From positions 1 to 64,000 of the forward strand of contig JAKQEE010000070.1 in the NCBI GenBank assembly GCA_029558635.1: a DNA stretch of 64,000 nt. Reading direction: 5' to 3'. Numbering within the stretch: position 1 is the stretch's first letter; each line of letters begins with the position of its first letter. Source of the stretch: Pseudomonadota bacterium (GTDB lineage Bacteria; Pseudomonadota; Alphaproteobacteria; Micavibrionales; Micavibrionaceae). Made by a program: the position numbers and the translations under genes. Below are positions 49,787 through 59,388 of the stretch, one piece after another. Under the pieces are notes generated by a model that was not told where the DNA came from, did not search any database, and saw only the letters and a program-made list of their open reading frames with translations.

Positions 49787-51802
49787 ATGAGCGATTTGTT
49801 TTCTTCCGGTTCTTCCGCCAAAAAGAAGTCTTCTTCTACCAGCTATGACGCATCGGACATTGAGGTTCTGGAGGGGCTGGAGCCTGTCCGCCGCCGACCG
49901 GGGATGTATATCGGCGGCACGGACGAGGCCGCCATGCACCATCTGGTGAATGAAATCCTAGACAACTCGATGGACGAGGCTGTGGCGGGTCATGCCAACC
50001 TGATCGAAATCAAGCTCTGCAAAGACAACAGCGTTGTCATTTCCGACAACGGGCGCGGTATTCCGGTCGATCCGCATCCGAAATATCCGAAAAAATCCGC
50101 TTTGGAAGTTATTCTGACCGTTTTGCACTCGGGTGGGAAATTCTCGAACAAGGCCTATCAGACTTCGGGCGGTTTGCACGGGGTCGGGATTTCGGTGGTC
50201 AACGCGCTGTCCGACGATATGAGTGTCGAGGCTGTGCGCGACGGCACGATTTACCGCCAGTCTTTTTCAAAGGGTCATCCGGCTTCGAAACTCGAAACGG
50301 TCGGCAAAGCCCCTAAGGCGCGGCGCGGCACGTCGGTGCGGTTTCACCCCGACCCTGAAATTTTCGGCAAGCAGCTTTTTTCGGCGCGCAAGATTCACGA
50401 TCTGGCGCGATCCAAGGCCTATCTGTTCCGTGGCGTCGAAATCAAATGGTCGTGCGATCCGGACGTTCTGTTTGCCGATTCAAAAATTCCGACCGAGGCC
50501 AGTTTCCACTTTCCGAACGGGTTGCTTGATTACCTCAATACGGCGGTCGAATCCGAATCTGTTCTGATCCCTGAAGCGTTCCATTGTCAGGCCGAGTTCG
50601 CCGATGGCATCGGACGCGTTGAATGCGCGATTACGTGGCTTGCCGAAAGCGACGGGTTTACCAAGTCCTATTGTAACACGGTCCCTACTCCGCAAGGAGG
50701 GACACATGAATCGGGTCTCCGCACCATGCTGTTGCGCGGAATTAAAAATTATGGCGACCTAACCTCCAACAAGAAAGCCGGACAGATTACGGCGGATGAT
50801 GTGTTGGGTGGTGCGGCTGTGATGCTGTCCGTGTTCGTTCGCGACCCGCAATTCCAAGGGCAGACGAAAGACAAGCTGGCGACTGCGGAAGTTACGCGTC
50901 TGGTCGATAATGCACTTAAAGATTATTTCGACCATTGGCTGACCAGCAATCCGGCGCGTAGCACGTCGTTGCTCGAAGCCTTTATCGACAAGGCCGAAGA
51001 ACGCAAGCGCCGCAAAGATGAAAAAGAAATGTCGCGCAAAACGCCGACGCGCCGTTTACGTTTGCCTGGTAAGCTTGCGGACTGTTCGCGTTCTGCCGCC
51101 GAGGGGACCGAACTGTTTATCGTCGAAGGTGACTCGGCCGGTGGGTCGGCCAAGCAGGGGCGCAACCGCGAAACGCAGGCCATTCTTCCTTTGCGCGGAA
51201 AAATCCTGAATGTGGTATCGGCCACGCGTGACAAAATCCGCGAGAACCAAGAAATTCAGGATCTGGTTCAGGCTCTCGGCTGCGGGGCCGGATCGGCGTT
51301 TTCGCTCGACAGTCTTCGCTATGAACGCATTATCATCATGACCGATGCCGACGTGGACGGTGCGCATATTGCTTCTCTGCTCATGACCATGTTCTATACG
51401 CAGATGCCAGAACTGGTGGCCAAGGGGCATTTGTATCTGGCACAGCCGCCGCTCTATCGTTTGACGTCGGGGACGCTGAGTGCCTACGCCATGGACGATG
51501 CGCACAAGGACGAATTGCTCAAGACCACCTTCAAAGGCAAGAAACCCGAAATCTCGCGCTTTAAAGGTCTGGGTGAAATGCCTGCAAAGCAGCTTAAAGA
51601 AACCACTATGTCACCAGAGTCGCGCACTTTGATCCGTGTCACTTTGCGCGATGCTGCCGAGGCTACCGAGATGGTGACAGGACAGGCCGTGCGCAATCCT
51701 GACCTTGATGATCTCGTCAACAAGCTGATGGGCAAGAATGCCGAGGCGCGTTTCGACTTCATTCAGGCCAACGCCAGTTTCGTGGAAAATATCGACATTT
51801 AG
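49787..51802 (+). CDS. parE: DNA topoisomerase IV subunit B
   Basis: From MSDLFSSGSSAKKKSSSTSY at 49787 the protein has 671 residues. It has the GHKL domain (VRRRPGMYIGGTDEAAMHHLVNE), [25 protein letters not shown] and DADVDGAHIASLLMT, and GLGEMPAKQLKETTMSP. With ParC it decatenates chromosomes. It is the second GyrB-like gene in the window; GyrB has 822 residues. A longer frame to 49688 adds an unrelated hydrophobic stretch and is rejected. Confidence 0.96.
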   Translation: MSDLFSSGSSAKKKSSSTSYDASDIEVLEGLEPVRRRPGMYIGGTDEAAMHHLVNEILDNSMDEAVAGHANLIEIKLCKDNSVVISDNGRGIPVDPHPKYPKKSALEVILTVLHSGGKFSNKAYQTSGGLHGVGISVVNALSDDMSVEAVRDGTIYRQSFSKGHPASKLETVGKAPKARRGTSVRFHPDPEIFGKQLFSARKIHDLARSKAYLFRGVEIKWSCDPDVLFADSKIPTEASFHFPNGLLDYLNTAVESESVLIPEAFHCQAEFADGIGRVECAITWLAESDGFTKSYCNTVPTPQGGTHESGLRTMLLRGIKNYGDLTSNKKAGQITADDVLGGAAVMLSVFVRDPQFQGQTKDKLATAEVTRLVDNALKDYFDHWLTSNPARSTSLLEAFIDKAEERKRRKDEKEMSRKTPTRRLRLPGKLADCSRSAAEGTELFIVEGDSAGGSAKQGRNRETQAILPLRGKILNVVSATRDKIRENQEIQDLVQALGCGAGSAFSLDSLRYERIIIMTDADVDGAHIASLLMTMFYTQMPELVAKGHLYLAQPPLYRLTSGTLSAYAMDDAHKDELLKTTFKGKKPEISRFKGLGEMPAKQLKETTMSPESRTLIRVTLRDAAEATEMVTGQAVRNPDLDDLVNKLMGKNAEARFDFIQANASFVENIDI

Positions 51803-51813
51803 GGAGGCTCCGC

Positions 51814-53835
51814 ATGGCTCGTGGCCATATCCGCAAAGCCTTGCGGTTCACTGGAACGGGGGTCGTTCTGGCCGGCGGTTTTATTGGCGCTTCGATTTAT
51901 GGCGGCCCGTATCTGGTAGCAAAAGTCCTGCGCGGCAACGGTTTTCCCGCCGCGCATGCGAGTGGCGTTTCGCTCTCCCCTGCAGGACTTTACATTGATC
52001 ATATTTCGCTAGATGGCGACGATTTCAGTTCCATAGACCAAGTCAGCGTCCAGTTCTCATGGGGGACGCTTTTATCTTCACGTACAATCGAGCGCCTTAA
52101 CATCAAGAGCATCGAGTTGACTGGAGAAATCGACGAGGCCGGACATTTCAAACTGGCTGGGTGGGACGCCACCACGCCCACCTCATCTTCTTCATCCACC
52201 CTTCTGCCTTTGTCTTCGTTGCTGGTTCAAGGAGCGACGCTCGATCTTGATACGCCGGAGGGTGATTTGCGGATTGAGGGGAAACTCTCTGTCGATACCG
52301 ATGCGGCCAAGGACACGCAAAAAATCGCCTTCTCCCTGTGGGGACGGCAAAAACAGCTTTCCTTTACACTCAACGGCAATGGAAAAATTTCTGCAAATGG
52401 CGGGTATGATCTTTCCGCCGAATTGCTCGAAGGGCGGGTTAGCATTCCGCAGATCGAATTGTCGCGTGTGTCGGGCTGGGCCTCGACCCGCAGAGCCTCC
52501 GGTGCGGGCAAGACTGTCTATGCGGGGCAAATTCTCGCGGGGCGGGTCAAGGCACTCAACGCGTTATTGCAAAATGTCGATTTCACTTTTGATACCGCCA
52601 AGGGCGATCCGTTTTTCTTCAAAACATCTCCGGCGGGATTTCCCAATGTCGTTCTGGCCGGACGGTGGAACGCCACGCCCCCCGCGCAGATGGAGATTAC
52701 CGTCGACGCGCAAGATGCCGCCGACCTGTATAAAATTGTCAAAGAAGACCCAGACGAGGCAGGACTTTCCTACCTTCATGCCCTATCTCCGCTCACGGCG
52801 CAGATTGCGTTGCCACCATCTGTTTTCGACAGCGCGTCCCCGAAAGAAGCGGCGTGGGCCGTATTGCTGGGGGAAAAGAAAACCAGAATTTCAGGCGTTG
52901 CGGCCTATTATGCCGATACAAAAAAAACCGACGTGACATTTCTTCCCGTACAAATTCCGGCCGGAGATATTTCAAATCTTCTTCCCGAGAACTTGAACAT
53001 CTCCCTGGCGTCGGGAAATATCGGTCTTGAGGGCAAAGCTTCTGTTTTGTCGGGCGATGAGGCTTTAACTTTTTCCGGTCCCGTGTCGCTTGACCTTCGC
53101 TCCGTGGCTGGAGAGTGGAGCGGCACGGTGTTCAGCGACCTTAAGGGGAAAATTTCGTTCTCCTCGCTTTCTCCATGGGCCATGGACAAGACCTCTCTTT
53201 CCTACACTCTGCAGGGCAAGAATGCAGAGATCGGGACGGGTAGTCTGACCTGTCAGGGAAGTCAGGACAAAGGGCTGACCATTTCTTCATCGTGGCTCAA
53301 TGTTGCGGGCGGGATGGTCACAACTTCGCCGTTTACCGTGCTGGCGCCGGATCAGACCGCCGCCACGGATATCAATGTCAAACTCGACCATTTGCAGATG
53401 GCCGATCTTTCGAAGCTAGTGGAAGTCGATTCTTTTTCCGCGGCAGGACAGATCAGCGGGACCATTCCCCTGACGATCAAGGACGGAAAAATTTCATTCA
53501 AAAGCGGGGCAATTGCCAATGAAGGCGACGGGTATTTCAAATATACACCGGACCAGTTTCCCACATCCCTTCAGGGGGACGACCCGCGGATGAAGACCGT
53601 GCGTGATGCCTTGAGCGATTTCAAATTTACCGAACTGTCGCTCGACCTCAACGGGCCGATGGACGGGCATATGACCACCACCCTTAAAGCCAGCGGGACC
53701 AGTCCGCTGTTCGGGGAACGCCCGATTTCGCTCAACCTCAACCTCGAGGGCGATCTGGGGCAGGTTTTGAGGAATACATTGCAAGCGGGGGATATCGGGT
53801 CTACACTGCGTTCTATCAAGGGAGATAAAAAATGA
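51814..53835 (+). CDS. ydbH: AsmA-like intermembrane lipid transport protein YdbH
   Basis: This 673-residue protein has one N-terminal membrane helix (about 14-36) and a long beta-rich periplasmic domain with AsmA-like strands (SGVSLSPAGLYIDHISLDGD, LNIKSIELTGEIDE). In E. coli YdbH, TamB and YhdP share phospholipid transport to the outer membrane. Identity as YdbH rests on the next two genes, which are clear YnbE and YdbL homologues. It is shorter than E. coli YdbH (about 880 residues). The stop overlaps ynbE by four bases. Confidence 0.85.
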   Translation: MARGHIRKALRFTGTGVVLAGGFIGASIYGGPYLVAKVLRGNGFPAAHASGVSLSPAGLYIDHISLDGDDFSSIDQVSVQFSWGTLLSSRTIERLNIKSIELTGEIDEAGHFKLAGWDATTPTSSSSSTLLPLSSLLVQGATLDLDTPEGDLRIEGKLSVDTDAAKDTQKIAFSLWGRQKQLSFTLNGNGKISANGGYDLSAELLEGRVSIPQIELSRVSGWASTRRASGAGKTVYAGQILAGRVKALNALLQNVDFTFDTAKGDPFFFKTSPAGFPNVVLAGRWNATPPAQMEITVDAQDAADLYKIVKEDPDEAGLSYLHALSPLTAQIALPPSVFDSASPKEAAWAVLLGEKKTRISGVAAYYADTKKTDVTFLPVQIPAGDISNLLPENLNISLASGNIGLEGKASVLSGDEALTFSGPVSLDLRSVAGEWSGTVFSDLKGKISFSSLSPWAMDKTSLSYTLQGKNAEIGTGSLTCQGSQDKGLTISSSWLNVAGGMVTTSPFTVLAPDQTAATDINVKLDHLQMADLSKLVEVDSFSAAGQISGTIPLTIKDGKISFKSGAIANEGDGYFKYTPDQFPTSLQGDDPRMKTVRDALSDFKFTELSLDLNGPMDGHMTTTLKASGTSPLFGERPISLNLNLEGDLGQVLRNTLQAGDIGSTLRSIKGDKK

Positions 53836-54035
53836 GATCTGCCGTATTGGTTGTTTTATGCCTGTTTTATACGGCTGCCTGTACGCCGACCGTAAAAGTC
53901 GAAGCGCCGGACAAGCCGATTGAAATCAATATGAATATCAAAATCGAGCAGGAAGTGCGTGTCCGCGTCGAGAAGAATCTTGACGAGGAAATTCTCAGCA
54001 ATCCCGACCTGTTCGGCGTTCCTGCCAAATCGTAA
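53832..54035 (+). CDS. ynbE: YnbE-family lipoprotein
   Basis: This 67-residue lipoprotein has lipobox YTAAC and the YnbE signature VEAPDKPIEINMNIKIEQEV, ending LDEEILSNPDLFG. In E. coli YnbE sits in the outer membrane, forms a beta-stack with YdbH and may complete the lipid bridge. Its ATG overlaps the ydbH stop (ATGA). Confidence 0.92.
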   Translation: MRSAVLVVLCLFYTAACTPTVKVEAPDKPIEINMNIKIEQEVRVRVEKNLDEEILSNPDLFGVPAKS

Positions 54036-54047
54036 TAGGAGGTTTTT

Positions 54048-54395
54048 ATGACCCTTGCCAAATTTTCCCGTTTTCTTTTGACCGTTTTTTCCGTTGTTTT
54101 TCTTTCTGCCGTGGCCATGGCTGGCGATATGGATTTGGTTTCCGCCAAGCGGGCCGGATTGATCGGTGAAACGTCCGACGGTCTGGTGGCCGCGACATTG
54201 CCCAATCCTTCGCCTGAGGTCACCTCTCTGGTCAACAACACCAACAGGGGGCGGATGGTTGTTTACAAACAGACTGCTGCCAAGGAAACCATTCCGGTTG
54301 CCGAGGTTCAAAAAATCGCCGCGCAGAAAATGTTTTCCATGGCTACCAAAGGAGAACTCCTGATGGTGGGCGGCCAGTGGGTCCAGAAAAAATAA
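54048..54395 (+). CDS. ydbL: YdbL-family periplasmic protein (DUF1318)
   Basis: This 115-residue exported protein has a signal peptide ending SAVAMAG, followed by AKRAGLIGETSDGLVAAT and AAQKMFSMATKGELLMVGGQW, the DUF1318/YdbL pattern. In E. coli YdbL may act as a chaperone or regulator of the YdbH-YnbE assembly. It follows ynbE after 12 bases. Confidence 0.92.
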   Translation: MTLAKFSRFLLTVFSVVFLSAVAMAGDMDLVSAKRAGLIGETSDGLVAATLPNPSPEVTSLVNNTNRGRMVVYKQTAAKETIPVAEVQKIAAQKMFSMATKGELLMVGGQWVQKK

Positions 54396-54409
54396 TTTCA
54401 AAAAAGAAA

Positions 54410-55141
54410 TCAAGGATAGTCGCAACTGTCAAAGGTCACTTTGACAAAGGATTTTTCGCCTTCGGTCATGGTGAAGCGGTATTCACGCCCCGATGCAATT
54501 ACAGAATGCTGGAACGGCAGAGTGCCGCTTTTCTGTTCCGTTCCCCCGTCAGCCGATTTGAATGTCACCGTGACTTGTTGGGTCGGGTCATACCATGCTT
54601 CGGTCTGCCCGTCGCGGCCGCGGGTCGATTCCCCGAAACCTGAAACAATCACCGCACCTTCCCCGACCGAAACCGTGCTGGACGGTCCTTTATAGGCGGG
54701 GGTGCGGACTACGAAGCGCTTGCTCGTGGGGTCGGAGCAGTTGCGCGGCGGGCGGGCAGAGCGGATCACAAACGCCAGACGTTCGGGCGCCATGCCATCG
54801 TCGATCTGTTTTCTGACCATTTCAAAAATTTCGCGGGTCGGACCGCCTTGCGGCAAATCTTTCTCGTACTGGACGCGTAACAACTCAAAGCGCGAGTTGG
54901 CCGTTTGCGCATCGGCGCGCGCGGCCACCAGTTCTTCCTGAACCGTCTTCATTTGCTCGTCTCGGGTCTCGACTTCCTTTTTTAGAGAGCCAATCTGGAC
55001 CGTTGCGTGCTGACGTCCCGCCATAAAACCAAGCGTGGTGCTCCCACCCACCAGAATCAGAAACAGGAGCGCTTTGTTGATGCGGCGAACCGCACGATCA
55101 CGATACCTGTCTCTTGGATTATAAGAGGAAAGCGACATCAT
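54410..55141 (-). CDS. Membrane-anchored coiled-coil protein of unknown function
   Basis: This 243-residue protein has a basic N-terminus, one membrane helix (about 25-42), a coiled coil (about 47-100, KKEVETRDEQMKTVQEELVA) and a C-terminal beta-rich domain with FVVRTPAYKGPSSTVSVGEG and SFVKVTFDSCDYP. No family is recognised. It starts nine bases after lptD, on the same strand, so it is probably co-transcribed. The stop converges with ydbL 14 bases away. Confidence 0.78.
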   Translation of the reverse strand: MMSLSSYNPRDRYRDRAVRRINKALLFLILVGGSTTLGFMAGRQHATVQIGSLKKEVETRDEQMKTVQEELVAARADAQTANSRFELLRVQYEKDLPQGGPTREIFEMVRKQIDDGMAPERLAFVIRSARPPRNCSDPTSKRFVVRTPAYKGPSSTVSVGEGAVIVSGFGESTRGRDGQTEAWYDPTQQVTVTFKSADGGTEQKSGTLPFQHSVIASGREYRFTMTEGEKSFVKVTFDSCDYP

Positions 55142-55150
55142 GCACCTTTC

Positions 55151-57403
55151 TTACCTGTCATCTCCGAACGATCCGAGGTTTTTCAACCCCAGAGACACCG
55201 TAACTTCAGTGGAATTATCCCCTGTGTCTTCGAAGGTAAATTTCCGGCGGGCTGCTGTATATATACTTACGCACTGGCCTTCGTAATCAAGCCCCATACC
55301 TGCGTAGCGCAGACCTTCGTCTTCGGCGCTGAAATCATAGCGGGCGGATGTTTTGAGTGTCCACTCGTCATCCAGTTTGTACCCTGCAGAACCGTATATC
55401 TGTTCCCGCGAGGTGTTCAGGTCGGTTCCCTCCAAAGCGCGGGCATAAAGATACGTTCCGGAGAGAGTCAGCTGACCAAAATCCACCTTTCCATCCAACT
55501 CGTGCCGCTCGGATTGAAGATTGCTTGAAGCCAACTGGAATCCGTAATTGAGTGTGAACATTTCCTTATAGCGAGCGACAATCTGGCCAACTACATCAGA
55601 TTTCTGGTCGGAAAGGCCGGAACCGTCGGGAAACGGGTTGTCTTCGTTTTCAAAACGGAAACTCTGACCCAAAAACGTTTCGAGCGAATCGCCATTGAAT
55701 TCATAAATGCCCGTCCTGATCCCGTAGGTCACATGAGATCGGTCTTCGGTCCGGTCAAGACCCGGAAAACGGTTGGCATTGAAAATATTGAGCGCGTCGA
55801 TCTGGACATCTTGGGAATCTTCGTTCGGGATCCCCGTATCGTTCTTGGAATTCGTCGAGAGAGTTAGTGAAGCGGTCGGTTCTATAACAAGTTGGGATGA
55901 TTCAAACTGTTTTTCAACGGGAAAGGACAGAACGTCATGAAGAACCGGATAAAGGCGCGTGGCCGTTGCATCCCCAGCTCCCAAAGATTCGTTGCGGTCC
56001 GAGATATTGTAATAGTCGCTGCGGGCGTTGATGTTAAAAGTGTTTACCAAGCCGAATGAGGCAATGTCGCGGCGTTGCCAGCCAAGGTCCATCGACAGGC
56101 GGCCCATATCCTGACCATTTCCTTTGCGGACAAGGCTTAGGCCTGAAATATCCGCGCTCCAGCGTCCGCCGAGAAAATTATCTGGGCTGCCCAGAAACGA
56201 AGCTTCGAATTCGGGGAAGATATTCGGCTGGTCCGCAGAACGTTCACTGGTCCGGATATCCTGAAAGGCCAGTGCGCGGGTCACGAAATAATTCCGGCCT
56301 TCGAAGCGTTCGGCGTAAATTTCGTTCTCCAGCACATCTTCGTTGGTGACATCATATTCGCGCAGATATTGATCGTCGGTCGTGATCTGGCTTTTAAAGC
56401 CGGCGCGCCATTTGTCATTGACGTCCCACAACCCTTCGCCGAACAGATGACCACGGTATTCTTCGTCGCTTATATAAGTTTCTTCGCCGATGCTGTATTT
56501 GCGGTCGGAGTATGTACTGCTGCCATTGAATTTGATCATCGCCCGGTCAAAGCGTTTACGGTATTCACCGAAAATCTGCGGGGCGACCGAAGTAAAAACG
56601 CGCGCGCCGATGGTGGCATCCTGTGACGGATCAATGGCCCAGTAATAACTCGACGAGACGCCAAATCCCAACTGCGAGTTCAGCGAGAATTTCGGCGGCA
56701 GGACACCGCTTTTTTGTTTGATGGTTCCATCCGGATGCGAGAAATACGGGGTCCATGCCACGGGAACTCCCATCACCTCAAGCGTCGCATCATTGTAAGT
56801 AATGGAATGATCTTCTTTATCGTGTGTGACCTTGTCGGCCTTGAGCTGCCATGTCGGTGGTTTGCTGGGGTCCGCCTTGCACGGTTCACACGGCGTATAG
56901 GTCGCCTTTTTCATGACGATCTTTGTGCCGTCGATGCGCTCCCCCTCTTCGGCGGTGATGCGTGATCCGTCTGCCAGAACCGAACGCAGTTTTTTGATGT
57001 ATCCGTTGCTGAATTGTTTTTCGAGTTCGACCTGATCGGCAAAATGGATGTCACCTGTCTTATCGAGCAGGATCACATCACCCAGAGCTTCCACTTTTTC
57101 GGTCTGGAGGTGATAGACGACTTTTTGCGCGCGGACGATTTTTTCATCCTGCATAATCTCGACATCACCTTCGGCGATCACGTCCTGATTGAGTTCATCA
57201 TAAGAAATGGTGTTGGCCGCAAAATCGACCTGATCCGCGACAGGCGGGATCGGATAAGACGAAGCGGGCTGTTCCGTTCCGTCGGTGATGGCTGCGTGCG
57301 CCAACTGGCTGAGTGCGACACCTGCCAATAACAATGTTCCCAGCCGCCAGAATTTCGGCTTGCGGGTTATGGTTTTTGCAGAATTCAGTAACAAGTGGGG
57401 CAT
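55151..57403 (-). CDS. lptD: LPS-assembly outer membrane protein LptD
   Basis: This 750-residue protein has a signal peptide (about 1-38), an OstA beta-jellyroll domain (EGDVEIMQDEKIVRAQKVVY, LVDKTGDIHFADQVELEK type repeats) and a large C-terminal barrel. YTPCEPCKADPSKPPTWQ holds a CxxC pair for disulfide formation with a later cysteine (YEGQCVSIY). It inserts lipopolysaccharide into the outer leaflet with LptE. The usual neighbours surA, pdxA and ksgA are not beside it. Confidence 0.94.
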   Translation of the reverse strand: MPHLLLNSAKTITRKPKFWRLGTLLLAGVALSQLAHAAITDGTEQPASSYPIPPVADQVDFAANTISYDELNQDVIAEGDVEIMQDEKIVRAQKVVYHLQTEKVEALGDVILLDKTGDIHFADQVELEKQFSNGYIKKLRSVLADGSRITAEEGERIDGTKIVMKKATYTPCEPCKADPSKPPTWQLKADKVTHDKEDHSITYNDATLEVMGVPVAWTPYFSHPDGTIKQKSGVLPPKFSLNSQLGFGVSSSYYWAIDPSQDATIGARVFTSVAPQIFGEYRKRFDRAMIKFNGSSTYSDRKYSIGEETYISDEEYRGHLFGEGLWDVNDKWRAGFKSQITTDDQYLREYDVTNEDVLENEIYAERFEGRNYFVTRALAFQDIRTSERSADQPNIFPEFEASFLGSPDNFLGGRWSADISGLSLVRKGNGQDMGRLSMDLGWQRRDIASFGLVNTFNINARSDYYNISDRNESLGAGDATATRLYPVLHDVLSFPVEKQFESSQLVIEPTASLTLSTNSKNDTGIPNEDSQDVQIDALNIFNANRFPGLDRTEDRSHVTYGIRTGIYEFNGDSLETFLGQSFRFENEDNPFPDGSGLSDQKSDVVGQIVARYKEMFTLNYGFQLASSNLQSERHELDGKVDFGQLTLSGTYLYARALEGTDLNTSREQIYGSAGYKLDDEWTLKTSARYDFSAEDEGLRYAGMGLDYEGQCVSIYTAARRKFTFEDTGDNSTEVTVSLGLKNLGSFGDDR

Positions 57404-57486
57404 TTGAAATATGTCAAAAGAAAAATGTGACTTCTATTGTCGGAAAATCCGGCGGTCAAGTCAATCGGGAAGTCGGGTTATAAAGC

Positions 57487-58812
57487 CTAGCGGCGCAGAA
57501 AAGCCGGCATTGTTTCGTCGCAGAACTGGTTCGGACCAGCGTCTTCGGCTTCGCGGTGAGGACGGGGACGGGATTTTTCCGTTTTTTCCGGTCTGGCGGG
57601 CTTATGTTCCGGTCTTTTTTCGGGACGGGGTTTGTCGGATTTTACAGGTTTGGCCGACGATTTAGAAGCAGGACGGGAGGATTTTTCCTGTGGTTGCGGT
57701 TGGGCCGATTCCGTCGGGATGTCCTGCCCCACCAGTTTGATAATCGCATCGACGAATTTGTCATCGTCCTCGGTGATCAGAGTCCAGGCTTTGCCTTTTA
57801 ATCCCGCGCGACCCGTGCGGCCGATTCGGTGTACGTAATCATCGGCATTGAAGGGCACATCGTAATTGAACACATGCGATACGCCAGATACATCCAAGCC
57901 GCGGGCCGCAACGTCGGAACAGACCAGCAAAACGATCTTACCGTCTTTGAACGCCTGAAGCGTTTCGGTGCGTTTCGATTGCACCATATCACCATGCAGG
58001 GGCGATGCGGAAAATCCTTGATCCTTCAACCACTTGCCGAGCATATCGACATCTTTTTTACGGTTGCAGAACACGAAGGCGTTTTTGACTTCTTCGCGGT
58101 CGATCAGATCTTTCAATGCGGATTTTTTCGTGCGGGGCGAAACTTCGAGCATACGGTGATCGACCGTTTTCGCTGGCGATGCGGGCGGCGCGACAGAAAC
58201 CATTTTCGGATTGCTTAAAAATTTATCGGACAGGCGTTTGATCTCGTCGGGCATGGTTGCCGAAAACAGTAACGTCTGGCGCGTGGGCGGGATCAACGAG
58301 ACAATACGTTCAATGTCGGGAATGAATCCCATATCGAGCATGCGGTCGGCTTCGTCGATCACCAGAATTTTGATGTCGGAGAGCAGGATTTGTCCGCGTT
58401 CAAACAAGTCAAGCAAACGGCCCGGTGTGGCGATCAGAACATCAACGCCCTTCTCCAGAATCTTGATCTGGTCGCCCATCGATTCACCGCCAACCAACAA
58501 GGCTTTGGTGAGTTTGTGGTATTTGCCGTAGAGATCGAAATTCTCACCCACCTGTGCCGCCAATTCGCGGGTCGGGGCCAGCACCAGCGAGCGCGGCATA
58601 CGGGACCGCGCGCGACCGGAGGACAGCATTTCAATCATCGGCAAGGTAAAGGAAGCGGTCTTGCCCGTTCCGGTTTGCGCGAGGCCGATCAGGTCGCGGG
58701 CCATCAGAACAATGGGGATCGCCTTTTCCTGAATGGGAGTCGGCGTTGTATAGCCGATATCCTCAATCGCTTTTAATATGTCGTCGCCCAGCCCTAGTTC
58801 GGAAAAATTCAT
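57487..58812 (-). CDS. rhlE: DEAD-box RNA helicase (RhlE-like)
   Basis: This 441-residue helicase has Q motif TPTPIQEKAIP, motif I AQTGTGKTASF, Ia PTRELAAQ, DEAD in VIDEADRMLDMGF, SAT and the C-terminal HRIGRTGRAG. A Lys/Arg/Pro-rich tail of about 75 residues follows, ending FLRR. It remodels RNA, probably in ribosome assembly or decay, and may work in the cold. It begins six bases after the end of the His-rich membrane-protein gene. Confidence 0.95.
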   Translation of the reverse strand: MNFSELGLGDDILKAIEDIGYTTPTPIQEKAIPIVLMARDLIGLAQTGTGKTASFTLPMIEMLSSGRARSRMPRSLVLAPTRELAAQVGENFDLYGKYHKLTKALLVGGESMGDQIKILEKGVDVLIATPGRLLDLFERGQILLSDIKILVIDEADRMLDMGFIPDIERIVSLIPPTRQTLLFSATMPDEIKRLSDKFLSNPKMVSVAPPASPAKTVDHRMLEVSPRTKKSALKDLIDREEVKNAFVFCNRKKDVDMLGKWLKDQGFSASPLHGDMVQSKRTETLQAFKDGKIVLLVCSDVAARGLDVSGVSHVFNYDVPFNADDYVHRIGRTGRAGLKGKAWTLITEDDDKFVDAIIKLVGQDIPTESAQPQPQEKSSRPASKSSAKPVKSDKPRPEKRPEHKPARPEKTEKSRPRPHREAEDAGPNQFCDETMPAFLRR

Positions 58813-58818
58813 ATCTGT

Positions 58819-59265
58819 CTATTCATGTTCGTGAGCATGATCGTGTTCATGCTCGTGATGCGTTTCAAAAATCTCAAGCCTTGCCACATTGCGGTGAATG
58901 CCGAAATAAATGACCAGATTCACCGCAAACAACAATGTTGCCACCCACAAAATCCGCGCATTGCTTTTTTTCTTTGTGCCACAGGGCGGGTGGGTACAGC
59001 CCGTATCGTGGCAATCAACTTCGCGGCTGGCGCCATGAACAATCCATCCCAAAACCACCATCACACCGGAAAAAATAATGATCGGGACTTCGTATTCGTG
59101 GATCGTGTCGTGCAGGCGTTCGATCATCATCGGAGCCGCACCGATCAATCCGATGTTCGACAAGACCCCCAAAACCGTGACCAAAGTCGGCAAAACACAG
59201 CAAAACACGTGGCTTAATTCCGAGGCTAAAACCGCCCAGCCAAAATGTTTATGCAAATTTGCCAC
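58819..59265 (-). CDS. Small membrane protein with His-rich tail, possibly metal-related
   Basis: This 148-residue protein has about four hydrophobic helices, a cysteine pair in the first (HVFCCVLPTL), a Cys-rich loop (DCHDTGCTHPPCG) and a C-terminus of alternating His and acidic residues (HHEHEHDHAHEHE). Its size and first helix are like MerC proteins, but identity is not secure. A metal-binding or transport role for Zn, Ni, Cu or Hg is an inference from composition. It precedes rhlE by six bases on the same strand. Confidence 0.72.
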   Translation of the reverse strand: MANLHKHFGWAVLASELSHVFCCVLPTLVTVLGVLSNIGLIGAAPMMIERLHDTIHEYEVPIIIFSGVMVVLGWIVHGASREVDCHDTGCTHPPCGTKKKSNARILWVATLLFAVNLVIYFGIHRNVARLEIFETHHEHEHDHAHEHE

Positions 59266-59335
59266 GTCGTACAGGTCCTTTCCTTACGTTTGCGCCCCTT
59301 CCTATAGCCCACAAAGCCCCTGCTTGTCAATGATT

Positions 59336-59362
59336 GCGCCCGTCCGGGGAGCGGACGGGCGC
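59336..59362 (-). terminator. Hairpin after the muramidase-like gene
   Basis: GCGCCCGTCCG pairs with CGGACGGGCGC (11 pairs, five-base loop) 27 bases after the stop at 59389. No T-tract follows, so it may be a weak terminator or a 3' stabiliser. Confidence 0.6.
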
Positions 59363-59388
59363 TATGGAGAAGCTCTTTATTCCCGGCC

